Assembly (NCBI RefSeq): GCF_008727775.1
Contig: NZ_CP044232.1
Coordinates: 1,550,001 to 1,614,000 of the forward strand
Length of the DNA: 64,000 nt
Direction: 5' to 3'
Source: Microbacterium lushaniae
GTDB lineage: Bacteria > Actinomycetota > Actinomycetes > Actinomycetales > Microbacteriaceae
Part shown: positions 24,607-39,736 of the stretch, one piece after another
Layout of the letters: every line of letters begins with the position of its first letter
Position numbering within the stretch: position 1 is the stretch's first letter
The notes under the pieces: model-generated
Told to the model about the DNA's origin: nothing
Database searches by the model: none
Seen by the model: the letters and a program-made list of their open reading frames with translations, nothing else
Position numbers and translations under genes: made by a program

Positions 24607-25053
24607 ATGTCCGCCGACGATCTCCTCGCGCTGGAGAACCAGGTGTGCTTCGCGCTGGTCACCGCCGCGCGCAACGTCGTGTCGATCTACCGTCCCGTCC
24701 TCGAGCCCCTCGGGCTGACGCATCCGCAGTACCTCGTGATGCTCGCCCTGTGGGAGCAGTCGCCGCGATCGCTGGGCGAGCTCGCCGCCGAGCTGGCGAT
24801 GGAGCCGGCGACGCTGTCGCCCCTGGTGAAGCGGCTCGAGGCCCAGGGTCGTGTGACCCGCACCCGCCGGTCCTCCGACGAACGCGTCCTGGACATCGCG
24901 CTCACGGCCGAGGGGCGTGCACTTCGCGACCAGGCCCTCGACGTCCCGCGTCAGGTGATGTCGCTCACCGGCATGGATGCCGAGGAGGTCGCCCGGCTGC
25001 GTGACGCCCTCGTGCGCTTCGCCGTGCCGGCGGGGGAGACCGCCGGGCCGTAG
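24607..25053 (+). CDS. MarR/OhrR-like transcriptional regulator
   Basis: A 148-residue winged-helix repressor. The N-terminal helix LENQVCFAL places a cysteine where OhrR proteins have their peroxide-sensing Cys. The winged helix reads SLGELAAELAMEPATLSPLVKRLEAQGRVTRTRRSSDER, with the Asp-Glu-Arg wing tip usual in MarR. Start ATG 24607 is favoured by the GGAAGGGG site; GTG 24601 is possible. No ohr peroxidase gene is adjacent, which is odd for an OhrR; the divergent gene is a small zinc-ribbon protein instead. Ligand or oxidant sensing is inferred from the one Cys. Confidence 0.8.
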   Translation: MSADDLLALENQVCFALVTAARNVVSIYRPVLEPLGLTHPQYLVMLALWEQSPRSLGELAAELAMEPATLSPLVKRLEAQGRVTRTRRSSDERVLDIALTAEGRALRDQALDVPRQVMSLTGMDAEEVARLRDALVRFAVPAGETAGP

Positions 25054-25125
25054 CTGGGAGCGGGCAGGGCGTGCGCTGGGCGCGAACCCAGACCCGGTGT
25101 CGGAGCCCCCGCCTAGACTTGTCGG

Positions 25126-28055
<2,930 letters not shown>

Positions 28056-28075
28056 GGGTGGCATCCCGCGAACGG

Positions 28076-29958
28076 ATGTCGCAGCTTCCCTACCGCCCGA
28101 AGCCCGGCGAGATCCCCACCAACCCCGGCGTCTACCGCTTCCGCGACGCGGACGGTCGCGTGCTGTACGTGGGGAAGGCGAAGAACCTGCGGGCCCGCCT
28201 GTCGAACTACTTCGCTCCGCTGCGGTCGCTGCACGAGCGGACGCGGCGCATGGTCACCACCGCCGCATCCGTGGAGTGGACGGTCGTGGCCAGCGACGTG
28301 GACTCCCTGCAGCTGGAGTACATGTGGATCAAGGAGTTCGATCCGCCGTTCAACGTGCGCTACCGCGACGACAAGTCGTACCCGTTCATGGCGATCACCC
28401 TCGCCGACGAGGCCCCGCGCGTCATCGTCACGCGCAACCGGCGCATCCCCGGCGCCAAGTACTTCGGGCCCTACCCCAAGGTGTGGGCGGTGCACGACAC
28501 GATCGACCTGATGATCAAGGTCTTCCCGATCCGCACGTGCAGCGACGCGTCCTACCGCAAGGCGATGCAGTCGGGCCGGCCGTGCTTCCCCGGGCAGATC
28601 GGACGCTGCGGCGGACCCTGCTCGATGAAGGTCACGATCGAGGAGCATCGCGCCATCGTCGACGACTTCGTCGCGTTCATGGCCGGTGGCGATCAGCGCT
28701 TCACGAAGGCCCTGACCGCGCGGATGCGGGAGGCCTCGGCCGCGATGGACTACGAGGCGGCCGCCGGCTACCGCGACAAGCTGCAGGCCATCGACGCGGT
28801 GCTCAACAAGAGCGCCCTCGTGCTGGCCCCCGACACCGATGCCGACCTCTTCGGCATCGCCGAGGACGAACTCGCCGCCGCCGTGCAGCATTTCGTCGTC
28901 CGCGGCGGCCGTGTCCGCGGAGTCCGGGCGACCACGATCGAGAAGGAGATCGACATCTCCGGCGCGGATCTGGTCGATCAGGTCCTCCAGCGCACCTACG
29001 GGGATGCCGCCGCCGCCGACATCCCCAAGCAGGTGCTCGTGCCGACCCTGCCCGAAGACACCGCCGACCTGGAGGCGTGGCTGCGGGAGCGACGTGGCAG
29101 GAACGTCACGATCCAGGTGGCCCAGCGCGGCCGCAAAGCCGAGCTGCTGAAGACCGCGACCCTCAACGCGCAGCAGGCGCTCATGCTGCACAAGACGCGC
29201 CGCACGAGCGACTACGTCGCGCGATCGCAGGCGCTGACCGACCTGCAGGAGGCGCTCGACCTCGCCGAGGCGCCGCTGCGCATCGAGTGCTACGACGTGT
29301 CGCATCTGTCGGGCACGAACGTCGTGGCGTCGATGGTGGTCTTCGAAGACGGGCTCCCGCGCAAGGACCAGTACCGCTCGTTCGGGGTGGCCGAGACCAC
29401 CGACGACACCGACTCGCTGTACCAGGTGCTCACGCGGCGCCTGGCGTACCTGGATCGCCCGGAGGAGCAGGAGGTGGTGATCGATCCGGATGCGGAGGTC
29501 GTCACCACGCGCAAGCGCCCGCGCTTCGCGTACCGGCCGCAGCTCCTGGTCGTGGACGGCGGCAAGCCCCAGGTCGAGGCCGCCGCGCGGGCACTGGCCG
29601 ATGCCGGGCACGAGGAGATCGCGCTGTGCGGCATCGCCAAGCGGCTCGAGGAGGTGTGGTTGCCGGGGAGGAGTACCCCGTGATCCTGCCCCGCACGAGC
29701 GAGGCGCTGTACCTGCTGCAGCGGCTGCGGGACGAGGCGCACCGCTTCGCGATCCGGCATCAGCGCACGCGCCGCAAGCGCGACATCACGAGCGTGCTGT
29801 CGGAGATCCCCGGCCTGGGCGAGGCCCGCATCAAGGCGCTCCTGCGTCACTTCGGGTCGGTCAGCGCCCTGCGCGAGGCCTCGCCGGAGCAGATCACGGA
29901 GCTCCCGGGCATCGGCCCGAAGCTCGCGGAGGCCATCCACGCCCACCTGGCTCGATAG
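28076..29958 (+). CDS. uvrC: Excinuclease ABC subunit UvrC (apparent single-base frameshift near 29665)
   Basis: The dual-incision nuclease of nucleotide excision repair. The N-terminal GIY-YIG domain is clear ([24 protein letters not shown]). A Cys cluster ([15 protein letters not shown]), a UVR domain ([17 protein letters not shown]), the RNase H-like domain with [12 protein letters not shown], and two C-terminal helix-hairpin-helix repeats ([29 protein letters not shown]) follow in order. The frame breaks at four Gs (29665-29668) inside VWLPG(E)EYPVIL; one more G gives the normal 627 residues. Start ATG 28076; GTG 28058 is an alternative. Confidence 0.93.
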
Positions 29959-29979
29959 GCTGGAGTCACGGGGGTGGTC

Positions 29980-30858
29980 ATGACCGATCAAGCACGTCAC
30001 AGCGGCGAAGTGCTGATCGTCACCGGCATGTCCGGCGCCGGGCGCACGACGGTCGCCAACGCGCTGGAGGATCTCGGCTGGTACGTCGTCGACAACCTTC
30101 CGCCGCAGATGTTCCGTCCGCTGCTGGAACTCACCGAGCTCGCCGGCGGCGCCGTCCCGCGCGTGGCGGTCGTGGTGGACGTGCGCGGCGGCGAGCTGTT
30201 CTCCGACCTGCCCCGCGCGATGGAGAACCTGCGTGCCGGTCGCCAGGTGCGGGTGGTGTTCCTGGACGCCGGCGACGACGTGCTCGTGCGCCGGTTCGAG
30301 GCGGTGCGCCGGCCGCATCCGCTGCAGGGCGACGGCACGATCCTGGACGGGATCCGCCGCGAGCGCGCGCAGCTGTCCGAGGTGCGCGCGTCGGCGGACG
30401 TGCTCATCGACACCTCCACGACCAACATCCACCAGCTCACCTCGCGCGCGGTCGAGCTGTTCAGCGAACAGGGCGCGGCACGTCACACCGTGACCCTCAT
30501 GAGCTTCGGGTTCAAGTACGGCCTGCCCACCGACGTCGACATGGTCGCCGACATGCGCTTCCTGCCCAACCCGTACTGGAAGGAAGACCTGCGTCCGCTC
30601 AGCGGCGAGGATGCCGCGGTGCGCGACGAGGTGCTCGCCCAGCCCGGTGCCGCCGAGTTCCTCGACGCGTACGCGGCGGCGCTCGCACCGGTTCTCGCGG
30701 GGTATCAGCGGGAGAACAAACGGCACTCCGTCGTGGCCATCGGCTGCACCGGCGGACGGCACCGCTCGGTCGTGATGGCGAGGGAGCTCGCGGAGCGTCT
30801 GCGCGGCACTGCGGGGGTCGCCGTGCGCGTCGCGCACCGTGACCTCGGTCGTGAATGA
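29980..30858 (+). CDS. rapZ: RNase adapter / nucleotide-binding protein RapZ
   Basis: A 292-residue P-loop protein, in Escherichia coli an adapter that presents GlmZ RNA to RNase E and binds glucosamine-6-phosphate. In actinobacteria its role is less known. Walker A is GMSGAGRTT and Walker B-like [10 protein letters not shown]. The C-terminal domain has [25 protein letters not shown] and the phosphate-binding [11 protein letters not shown]. The start is ATG 29980 (GTG 29974 also in frame). It sits in the conserved uvrC-rapZ-whiA order. TAGGCT at 29956-29961 overlaps the uvrC stop and may be its own -10. Confidence 0.93.
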   Translation: MTDQARHSGEVLIVTGMSGAGRTTVANALEDLGWYVVDNLPPQMFRPLLELTELAGGAVPRVAVVVDVRGGELFSDLPRAMENLRAGRQVRVVFLDAGDDVLVRRFEAVRRPHPLQGDGTILDGIRRERAQLSEVRASADVLIDTSTTNIHQLTSRAVELFSEQGAARHTVTLMSFGFKYGLPTDVDMVADMRFLPNPYWKEDLRPLSGEDAAVRDEVLAQPGAAEFLDAYAAALAPVLAGYQRENKRHSVVAIGCTGGRHRSVVMARELAERLRGTAGVAVRVAHRDLGRE

Positions 30859-30913
30859 GGTGGGCGCCGAGTAGGCTGGAGCGTCGTCCCCACCCGCCGT
30901 CCCGAGGAGAATT

Positions 30914-31890
30914 GTGCCGCTGACCGCCGACGTGAAGGCCGAGCTGACCACCGTCCGCGACCCGCGCCCGACGGCTCGCGTCGCCGAGCTGACGGCCCTG
31001 CTGCGCTTCTCCGGGGGGCTGCACTCGATCGCCAACCGCGTCGCCGTGGAGGCCGAACTCGACTCCGAACTGCTCGCCCGGCGCGTTGCCCGTGACCTCA
31101 TGGAGCTGTACGGCGTGCGCCCGGAACTGGTGCACGTGCAGGGCTCGGGCGGACGCACGGGGGACATTACGCCGTGCGCGTGATCGAGGCGGGGGAGACC
31201 CTCGCGCGTCAGACGGGTCTGCTCGACCAGCGCCGGCGGCCCGTGCGGGGCCTGCCCAACAAGCTCACCACCGGCTCCCGCGCCGACCTGGCCGCGGTGT
31301 GGCGCGGCGCGTTCCTCGCGGCCGGCTCACTGAGCGAGCCGGGCCGGTCGGCGTCGCTGGAGATCTCGTGCCCCTCTCCGGAGGCCGCGATGGCGCTGGT
31401 GGGCGCCGCTCACCGCATCGGCGTGCCTGCGAAGGCACGCGAGGTGCGCGGCGTGCCGCGCGTGGTCGTGCGCGACGGCGAGGCGATCCGGGCGACCTTG
31501 GCCGAGATGGGCGCGCGCCGCACCGCCGCCGAGTGGGATCAGCTGCGCCAGCGCCGCGAAGTGCGGGCGGGCGTGAACCGGCTCGTCAACTTCGACGACG
31601 CCAACCTCCGTCGCTCGGCCCAGGCCGCCGTCGCCGCGTGCGCCCGAGTCGAACGCGCGCTGGAGATCCTCGGCGACGACGTCCCCGAGCACCTCCGCGA
31701 GGCGGGCGACCTGCGCCTGGCCCACCGCGACGCGAGCCTGGACGAACTCGGCCACCACGCCGATCCGCCGCTGACGAAGGATGCCGTGGCCGGCCGCATC
31801 CGCCGGCTGCTGGCGATGGCCGACAAGAAGGCCGAGGCCGAGGGTCTTCCGGGCACCGAGTCGGCCGTTCCCGCCGGCGTCGAGGACTGA
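30914..31890 (+). CDS. whiA: DNA-binding protein WhiA (apparent single-base frameshift near 31159)
   Basis: The conserved actinobacterial and firmicute regulator; in Streptomyces it drives sporulation septation together with WhiB. Start GTG 30914 follows GAGGAGA. The N-terminal degenerate LAGLIDADG domain spans about 1-215 and the C-terminal helix-turn-helix is in [35 protein letters not shown]. At VQGSGGRTG the frame breaks in five Gs (31159-31163); six restore [12 protein letters not shown] and a 325-residue protein. TAGGCT at 30872-30877 is the likely -10. Confidence 0.92.
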
Positions 31891-32019
31891 ACCGGCGCGG
31901 CTAGCGCGCGCCGGGGCGGGAAGCAACCGGGGTGCGCGCGCGTTGGCGCTCACTAGGATGAAACACGTCATCCTCGCTGCGCCGAGGTTCTCGGCGCGCG
32001 CCGAACGGAAGAAGAGAAT

Positions 32020-32646
32020 ATGGCGAAGTACACCTTGCCCGACCTCCCTTACGACTATGCCGCGCTGGAGCCGCATATCAGCGGGAAGATCATGCAGCTG
32101 CACCACGACAAGCACCACCAGACGTATGTCACGGGTGCCAACACGGCGCTGGAACAGCTCGCCGAGGCCCGCGAGGCGGGCAACCTCGCGAACGTCAACA
32201 AGCTGACCAAGGATCTTTCCTTCAACCTCGGTGGGCACGTCAACCACTCCATCTTCTGGACGAACATGTCGCCGGACGGCGGGGACAAGCCCACGGGTGA
32301 GCTCGCCGCGGCCATCGACGACGCGTTCGGGTCGTTCGAGAAGTTCCAGGCCCACTTCACCGCCGCCGCCCTCGGCGTGCAGGGTGCCGGCTGGGCGGGT
32401 CTGTTCTGGGACTCGATCGGCGAGAACCTCGTCATCCAGCAGATCCAGGACCAGCAGGGTCAGATCGCCGCGGCCACCGTCCCGCTGCTGCTGCTGGACG
32501 TGTGGGAGCACGCCTACTACCTCGACTACCTCAACGTCCGCGCCGACTACGTCAAGGCGTTCTGGAACATCGCGAACTGGGCCAACGCCCAGGACCGCTT
32601 CACCACGGCCCGAGAGAAGACTGCGGGTCTGCTGGTACTGTCGTAA
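32020..32646 (+). CDS. sodA: Superoxide dismutase (Mn/Fe family)
   Basis: Dismutes superoxide to oxygen and hydrogen peroxide in the cytosol. The 208-residue protein has all four metal ligands in place: His in [11 protein letters not shown], His in NHSIFW, and Asp and His in [24 protein letters not shown] is the family core, with Gln/Gly residues typical of manganese enzymes. Start ATG 32020 follows a purine-rich AGAAGAGA site. It is expressed alone, with TAGGAT at 31954-31959 as a possible -10 and a hairpin just after the stop. Confidence 0.95.
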   Translation: MAKYTLPDLPYDYAALEPHISGKIMQLHHDKHHQTYVTGANTALEQLAEAREAGNLANVNKLTKDLSFNLGGHVNHSIFWTNMSPDGGDKPTGELAAAIDDAFGSFEKFQAHFTAAALGVQGAGWAGLFWDSIGENLVIQQIQDQQGQIAAATVPLLLLDVWEHAYYLDYLNVRADYVKAFWNIANWANAQDRFTTAREKTAGLLVLS

Positions 32647-33753
<1,107 letters not shown>

Positions 33754-33761
33754 GGCCCATC

Positions 33762-34966
<1,205 letters not shown>

Positions 34967-34976
<10 letters not shown>

Positions 34977-35758
34977 GCGCTCGCACCCCTTTCATCGCAG
35001 GCAACTGGAAGATGAACCTCGACCACCTGCAGGCGGTGGCGTTCGTGCAGAAGCTGCACTGGACGCTCAAGGAGGCCAAGCACGACGCCGGCACGGTCGA
35101 AGTCGCCGTCTTCCCGCCCTTCACCGACCTGCGCACGGTCCAGACGCTGATCGACGCCGACAAGATCCCGTTCGGCCTCGGCGCGCAGGACCTCTCCACA
35201 CACGACTCCGGTGCCTACACCGGTGAGGTGTCGGGGCAGTTCCTGGCCAAGCTCGATGCCCGCTACGTCATCATCGGTCACTCCGAGCGACGTCAGTACC
35301 ACGCGGAGACCGACGAGATCGTCGCGCAGAAGGTGCAGGCCGCCCTCCGGCACGGACTGGTCCCCGTCATCTGCGTGGGCGAGACGGCCGAAGACCTGGA
35401 GAAGTTCGGCGCGAGCGCCGTGCCGGTCGGACAGCTGGAGACCGCGCTGGCCGACGTGCCGGCCGACGCCGACATCGTCGTGGCCTACGAGCCGGTGTGG
35501 GCCATCGGCTCGGGACAGGCCGCCACGCCGGAACAGGCCCAGGAGGTGTGCGCCAAGCTCCGCGAGGTCGTGGGTGCCACCCTCGGGCCGGATGCCGCTG
35601 CCCGCACCCGCGTGCTCTACGGCGGTTCGGTGAAGTCGGGCAACATCGCCAGCTTCATGCGCGAACCGGACGTCGACGGCGCCCTGGTGGGCGGCGCGAG
35701 CCTCGTCGTGGACGAGTTCGCCGCGATCGTCCGCTTCCAGAAGCACGTCGGCGTCTAG
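34967..35758 (+). CDS. tpiA: Triosephosphate isomerase
   Basis: Interconverts dihydroxyacetone phosphate and glyceraldehyde-3-phosphate. The 263-residue barrel has the catalytic Lys in GNWKMN, His in IIGHSERRQ and Glu in [11 protein letters not shown], with the phosphate-binding [10 protein letters not shown] and GALVGGASL loops. It starts inside the last codons of pgk (10-bp overlap), which implies translational coupling. secG follows after 61 bp with its own promoter-like TACACT at 35765-35770. Confidence 0.96.
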
Positions 35759-35819
35759 CCCTCCCACTACACTGGACCCTTGTGCGACCGGGGAGGGTCG
35801 CCACGAAAGGCTTTCGACT

Positions 35820-36068
35820 GTGCAGATCATCGAGTTCGTCCTGCAGGTGCTGCTGGGCATCACCAGCCTCCTGCTGACCCTGCTGATCCTGCTCCACAAG
35901 GGGCGGGGCGGGGGTCTGTCCGACATGTTCGGCGGCGGCATGACGTCGTCTCTGGGCTCGTCGGGGCTGGCCGAACGCAACCTCAACCGTTTCACCATCG
36001 TCCTGGCCCTCGTATGGTTCGTCACCATCGTCGGGCTGGGCCTGATCACGAAGTTCCAGGGACTCTGA
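35820..36068 (+). CDS. secG: Preprotein translocase subunit SecG
   Basis: An 82-residue membrane subunit of the SecYEG channel. It has two helices (about 3-25 and 58-78) joined by a Gly-rich loop, HKGRGGGLSDMFGGGMTSSLGSSG, the family signature. Start GTG 35820 follows GAAAGG at a somewhat long distance. It is placed between tpiA and rbpA, its customary actinobacterial position. Confidence 0.93.
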   Translation: MQIIEFVLQVLLGITSLLLTLLILLHKGRGGGLSDMFGGGMTSSLGSSGLAERNLNRFTIVLALVWFVTIVGLGLITKFQGL

Positions 36069-36069
36069 C

Positions 36070-36426
36070 ATGGCGACAGGCGGCAACGCGATCCGGGGCA
36101 CGCGCGTAGGTGCGGGCCCCATGGGCGAACAGGACCACGGCTTCCACGCCGACCGCATCACGGTCTCGTACTGGGATGCTCTGGGCAACGAGACCGTCCG
36201 GCACTTCGCCGCGGGCATCCCCGAGGAGGAGATCCCCGAGACGATCGACTCCCCGCACTCCGGCCTGCCCGCGGGGCGCGACAAGGAGAACCCGCCGGCG
36301 CTGGCGAAGACCGAGCCGTACAAGACGCACCTGGCCTACGTGAAGGAGCGCCGCACCGAGGAAGAGGCCGAAGCCCTCCTCGACGACGCTCTGCAGTCGC
36401 TGCGCGAGCGGCGCGGCCAGGCCTGA
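36070..36426 (+). CDS. rbpA: RNA polymerase-binding protein RbpA
   Basis: An actinobacteria-specific factor that binds the principal sigma factor and RNA polymerase and stabilises the open complex. The 118-residue protein has an RbpA core (RITVSYWDALGNETVRHFA) and the C-terminal sigma-interacting helix region (THLAYVKERRTEEEAEALLDDAL). It contains no cysteines, so it belongs to the zinc-free type, as in mycobacteria. It starts 1 bp after the secG stop and is convergent with pgl. Confidence 0.93.
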   Translation: MATGGNAIRGTRVGAGPMGEQDHGFHADRITVSYWDALGNETVRHFAAGIPEEEIPETIDSPHSGLPAGRDKENPPALAKTEPYKTHLAYVKERRTEEEAEALLDDALQSLRERRGQA

Positions 36427-36444
36427 CCCCGTTCGGGGCCGCGG

Positions 36445-37236
36445 TCAGTAGTCGCGGTCGATGAGCGTGGGCGGCACCTGCGCGGCGGCGGCCTCGTCGA
36501 CGAAGAGGATCGTGCGCTTGCGCCCCTTCGCACCCGCAGCGGGAACGCTCAGGTAGCTGGCTCCGGCCAGCGCCAGGCCCAGCGCCGATGCCTTGTCGGC
36601 GCCGGCGAGCACCATCCACACGCGCTTGGACGAGTTGATCACCGGGCGCGTGAGTGAGATGCGCTCGGGCGGAGGCTTCGGCGAATCCCGCACGGCCGCC
36701 GTCGCCCGGTCGGTGATCTGGATCTCGCGACGGTCGGGGAACAGCGAGGCGATGTGCCCGTCCGGCCCGACGCCCAGGAAGCAGATGTCGAAGCCGGGCC
36801 ACGGCCCGGTCTCCGAGCGGTCCGCCGGCGCGAACTGCGCGAGCTCGTCGGCGTACGCGGTGGCCGCGGCATCCAGATCGAGCGTCTCGTCGCTCGAGGC
36901 CATCGCGTGGATGTTCTCGGCGGGCAGGTCCAGTCCGTCGAGCAGGGCGGCCCGCGCCTGACGCTCGTTGCGCTCGTCGGAGTCACGGGGCACCCAGCGC
37001 TCGTCGCCCCACCAGAAGTGCACGCCCGACCAGTCGATCCCTCCGGTGCGCGGGTCGGCGGCGGCGGCGCGCAGCACGGCGCCGCCCATCGACCCGCCCG
37101 TGAGGCAGATGTGCACGGTCTTGCCGCGGTCCACCTGCTTGGCGACGCGGTCGATGAAACGGCGGGCGACCGACGTCGCCAGCGCCTGGGCGTCGTCGCT
37201 GATGACGACGCGCTTCTCGGTACCGGCGTCAGCCAC
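36445..37236 (-). CDS. pgl: 6-phosphogluconolactonase
   Basis: Hydrolyses 6-phosphogluconolactone in the oxidative pentose phosphate pathway. The 263-residue protein has the family motifs VHICLTGGSMGGAVL, VHFWWGDERWVPRDS and FDICFLGVGPDGHIASLFP, which build the sugar-phosphate site. GTG 37236 is chosen because it has a GGGAG site and overlaps the end of opcA by 8 bp; a longer upstream reading lacks family similarity. It is the last gene of the minus-strand operon that starts with tkt. Confidence 0.94.
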   Translation of the reverse strand: MADAGTEKRVVISDDAQALATSVARRFIDRVAKQVDRGKTVHICLTGGSMGGAVLRAAAADPRTGGIDWSGVHFWWGDERWVPRDSDERNERQARAALLDGLDLPAENIHAMASSDETLDLDAAATAYADELAQFAPADRSETGPWPGFDICFLGVGPDGHIASLFPDRREIQITDRATAAVRDSPKPPPERISLTRPVINSSKRVWMVLAGADKASALGLALAGASYLSVPAAGAKGRKRTILFVDEAAAAQVPPTLIDRDY

Positions 37237-38179
37237 GATCGCTCCCGTCCTGGCCGCGGGCCAGCAGCTCCATGCCCTCGGTGATGACGCGACCGTACAG
37301 CACATCCGGGTCCAGGCGCCGCAGCTCCTCCGCGAGGCACTCGCGCAGCGTGCGCCGAGGGAACGCGAGCTCGTGCGAGGGCTGTCCCGGCTGCGTGAGC
37401 ACGGCCACGCCGGGCGTCGGCCGCTCCAGCAGCGTGTCGCCGTTGGACCGGGTCAGCCGGACGCTCTTGATGCCCCCGGCCCACTGGTCGGTGGGCACGT
37501 ACTCCGAGTCGACGGGCACGCCCAGCTTCAGGCGCAGCCACGCGGCCAGGAGCACCGTGGAGGGGGAATCGGCCGCACCCCGCACCTGCACCGCGGTGAC
37601 GGGCACGTAGGGGGGCTGGTCGAGCACGGCCGCGAGCTGCTCGCGCCAGCGCGTGAGGCGCGTCCAGGCGAAGTCGGTGTCGCCGGGGGAGTGGTGGCTG
37701 CCGAGGGCATCCACCCACGCCGCCGGGTCGGGCTGGCTCGAGGCATCCGTGATGCGTCGCTGAGCGATGCGGCCCACCTCCGACTCCGCAGGCGAGGCCG
37801 GGGGATCGGCGGGCCACCACGCCACCACGGGGGCGTCGGGCAGCAGCAGTCCCGTGACCAGGCTCTCCGCGTTCGAGCCGGCGGCCCCGTAGACCCGGAG
37901 CACGACGACCTCGCTCGCGCCGGCGTCGCCGCCCACGCGGATCTCCGCATCCAGGCGCGGACGGTCGTCCTCGTCGTTGATCATGAGCACGATGACGCGC
38001 ATCGGATGCTCCCGCGACGCGTCGTTGGCGGCCTCGATGACCTCCTCCTCCGCGCCGTGGTGCGTCACGATGATGAGCGTCAGCACGCGTCCGAGGGCGA
38101 CGGCACCGCCCTCCTCGCGCACGTTGACGAGCGCCTTGGAGATCTTGCTGACGGTCGTGTCGGGCAGGTCGATGATCAC
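37229..38179 (-). CDS. opcA: Glucose-6-phosphate dehydrogenase assembly protein OpcA
   Basis: A 316-residue partner required for full activity and redox control of glucose-6-phosphate dehydrogenase in actinobacteria and cyanobacteria. The opening MIIDLPDTTVSKISKALV, SNAESLVTGLLLPDAPVVAWWP and LAAWLRLKLGVPV are recognisable family segments. It overlaps zwf by 4 bp (ATGA) and pgl by 8 bp, which fits coupled synthesis of the three proteins. Confidence 0.94.
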   Translation of the reverse strand: MIIDLPDTTVSKISKALVNVREEGGAVALGRVLTLIIVTHHGAEEEVIEAANDASREHPMRVIVLMINDEDDRPRLDAEIRVGGDAGASEVVVLRVYGAAGSNAESLVTGLLLPDAPVVAWWPADPPASPAESEVGRIAQRRITDASSQPDPAAWVDALGSHHSPGDTDFAWTRLTRWREQLAAVLDQPPYVPVTAVQVRGAADSPSTVLLAAWLRLKLGVPVDSEYVPTDQWAGGIKSVRLTRSNGDTLLERPTPGVAVLTQPGQPSHELAFPRRTLRECLAEELRRLDPDVLYGRVITEGMELLARGQDGSDRG

Positions 38180-39726
38180 GGGCGCCTCCAGGTGCGGCCG
38201 TCGCGGGCGAGGAGCTCATCGGCCGAGGCCGGCCCCCACGATCCCGGAGAGTACTGTTCGAGGGGTCCGCCCTGTTCGGCCCAGAACTCCTCGATCGGGT
38301 CGAGGATCCGCCAGCTGAGCTCGACCTCCTCGTGACGCGGGAAGAGGGGCGGGTCGCCCAGGAGCACGTCGAGGATGAGGCGTTCATAGGCCTCGGGGCT
38401 GGCCTCGGTGAAGGCGTGCCCGTAGCCGAAGTCCATCGTCACGTCGCGCACCTGCGTGCCGTCGCCGGGGACCTTCGAGCCGAACCGGATCGTGACGCCC
38501 TCATCGGGCTGCACACGGATGACCAGCGCGTTCTGCCCCAGCTCCTCGGTCTGGCTGCGGCTGAACAGCAGCTGCGGAGCGCGCTTGAACACCACGGCCA
38601 CCTCGGTGACCCGCCGGCCCAGGCGCTTGCCCGTGCGCAGGTAGAACGGCACCCCCGCCCAGCGGCGCGTGTTCACCTCGAGCTTGACGGCGGCGTAGGT
38701 CTCCGTCGTGGAGCCCGGATCCATGCCGTCCTCCTCCAGGAAGCCGGTGACCTGCTCCCCGCCCTGCCACCCGCCGGCGTACTGCCCGCGCGCCGTGGCG
38801 AGGGACAGGTCTTCGGGTAGGCGGACGGCGGCGAGCACCTTCTCCTTCTCGGCACGGAGGTGACGCGCGTTGAAGCTGATCGGCTCCTCCATCGCGGTGA
38901 GCGCCATGAGCTGCAGCAGGTGGTTCTGGATGACATCGCGCGCCGCGCCGATGCCGTCGTAGTAGCCGGCCCGTCCGCCCACACCGATGTCCTCGGCCAT
39001 CGTGATCTGCACGTGATCGACGTAGTTGCGGTTCCAGATCGGCTCGTACAGCTCGTTCGCGAAGCGCAGCGCCAGGATGTTCTGGACGGTCTCCTTGCCG
39101 AGGTAGTGGTCGATGCGGAAGATCGAGTCGGCCGGGAACGCCGTCTCCAGCGCCGCGTTCAGCTCCCGCGCCGACTCCAGGTCGTGTCCGAAGGGCTTCT
39201 CGATGACCACGCGGCGCCAACCGGGCTCACCCTCCTCGGCGCCGCCGACGAGGCCAGATTCCTTCAGCTGCTGCGCCACGAGCGGGAAGGCTTTGGGCGG
39301 GATGGACAGGTAGTACGCGTGGTTGCCCATCGTGCCGCGCTCGACGTCCAGGCTCTCGACGGTCTCGCGCAGGCGGCGGAAGGCGTCGGGGTCGTCGAAC
39401 TCGCCGGGGACGAAGCGGATGCCCTCCAGGAGCTCCTTCCACGTCTCGTCGCGGAACTCGGTGCGCGCGTACTGCTTGACGGCGTCGTGGACGACCTCGG
39501 CGAAGTCCTGGTCCTCCCAGTCGCGGCGGGCGAAACCGACCAGCGCGAAGCCCGGGGGCAGGAGCCCGCGGTTGGCGAGGTCGTACACGGCCGGCATGAG
39601 CTTCTTGCGCGACAGGTCGCCGGTGACGCCGAAGATCACGAGGGCACTGGGCCCGGCGATGCGGCTGAGCCGGCGGTCCTCCGGATCGCGCAGCGGATTG
39701 TGTCCCTGCGAGATGTCGACGGTCAT
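38176..39726 (-). CDS. zwf: Glucose-6-phosphate 1-dehydrogenase
   Basis: Oxidises glucose-6-phosphate with NADP+, the entry step of the pentose phosphate pathway. The 516-residue protein has the coenzyme fold FGVTGDLSRKKLMPAVYDL, the substrate signature RIDHYLGKE, and VVIEKPFGHDL. The C-terminus ends in the usual WRILDPIEEFWAEQ. It begins 10 bp downstream of the pgi stop and overlaps opcA. Confidence 0.96.
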   Translation of the reverse strand: MTVDISQGHNPLRDPEDRRLSRIAGPSALVIFGVTGDLSRKKLMPAVYDLANRGLLPPGFALVGFARRDWEDQDFAEVVHDAVKQYARTEFRDETWKELLEGIRFVPGEFDDPDAFRRLRETVESLDVERGTMGNHAYYLSIPPKAFPLVAQQLKESGLVGGAEEGEPGWRRVVIEKPFGHDLESARELNAALETAFPADSIFRIDHYLGKETVQNILALRFANELYEPIWNRNYVDHVQITMAEDIGVGGRAGYYDGIGAARDVIQNHLLQLMALTAMEEPISFNARHLRAEKEKVLAAVRLPEDLSLATARGQYAGGWQGGEQVTGFLEEDGMDPGSTTETYAAVKLEVNTRRWAGVPFYLRTGKRLGRRVTEVAVVFKRAPQLLFSRSQTEELGQNALVIRVQPDEGVTIRFGSKVPGDGTQVRDVTMDFGYGHAFTEASPEAYERLILDVLLGDPPLFPRHEEVELSWRILDPIEEFWAEQGGPLEQYSPGSWGPASADELLARDGRTWRRP

Positions 39727-39736
39727 GCGCGCGCGC

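Noticed and set aside
36427..36438. Terminator hairpin between rbpA and pgl
   Set aside because: CCCC-GTTC-GGGG is only a 4-5 bp stem without a T-run, too weak to call.
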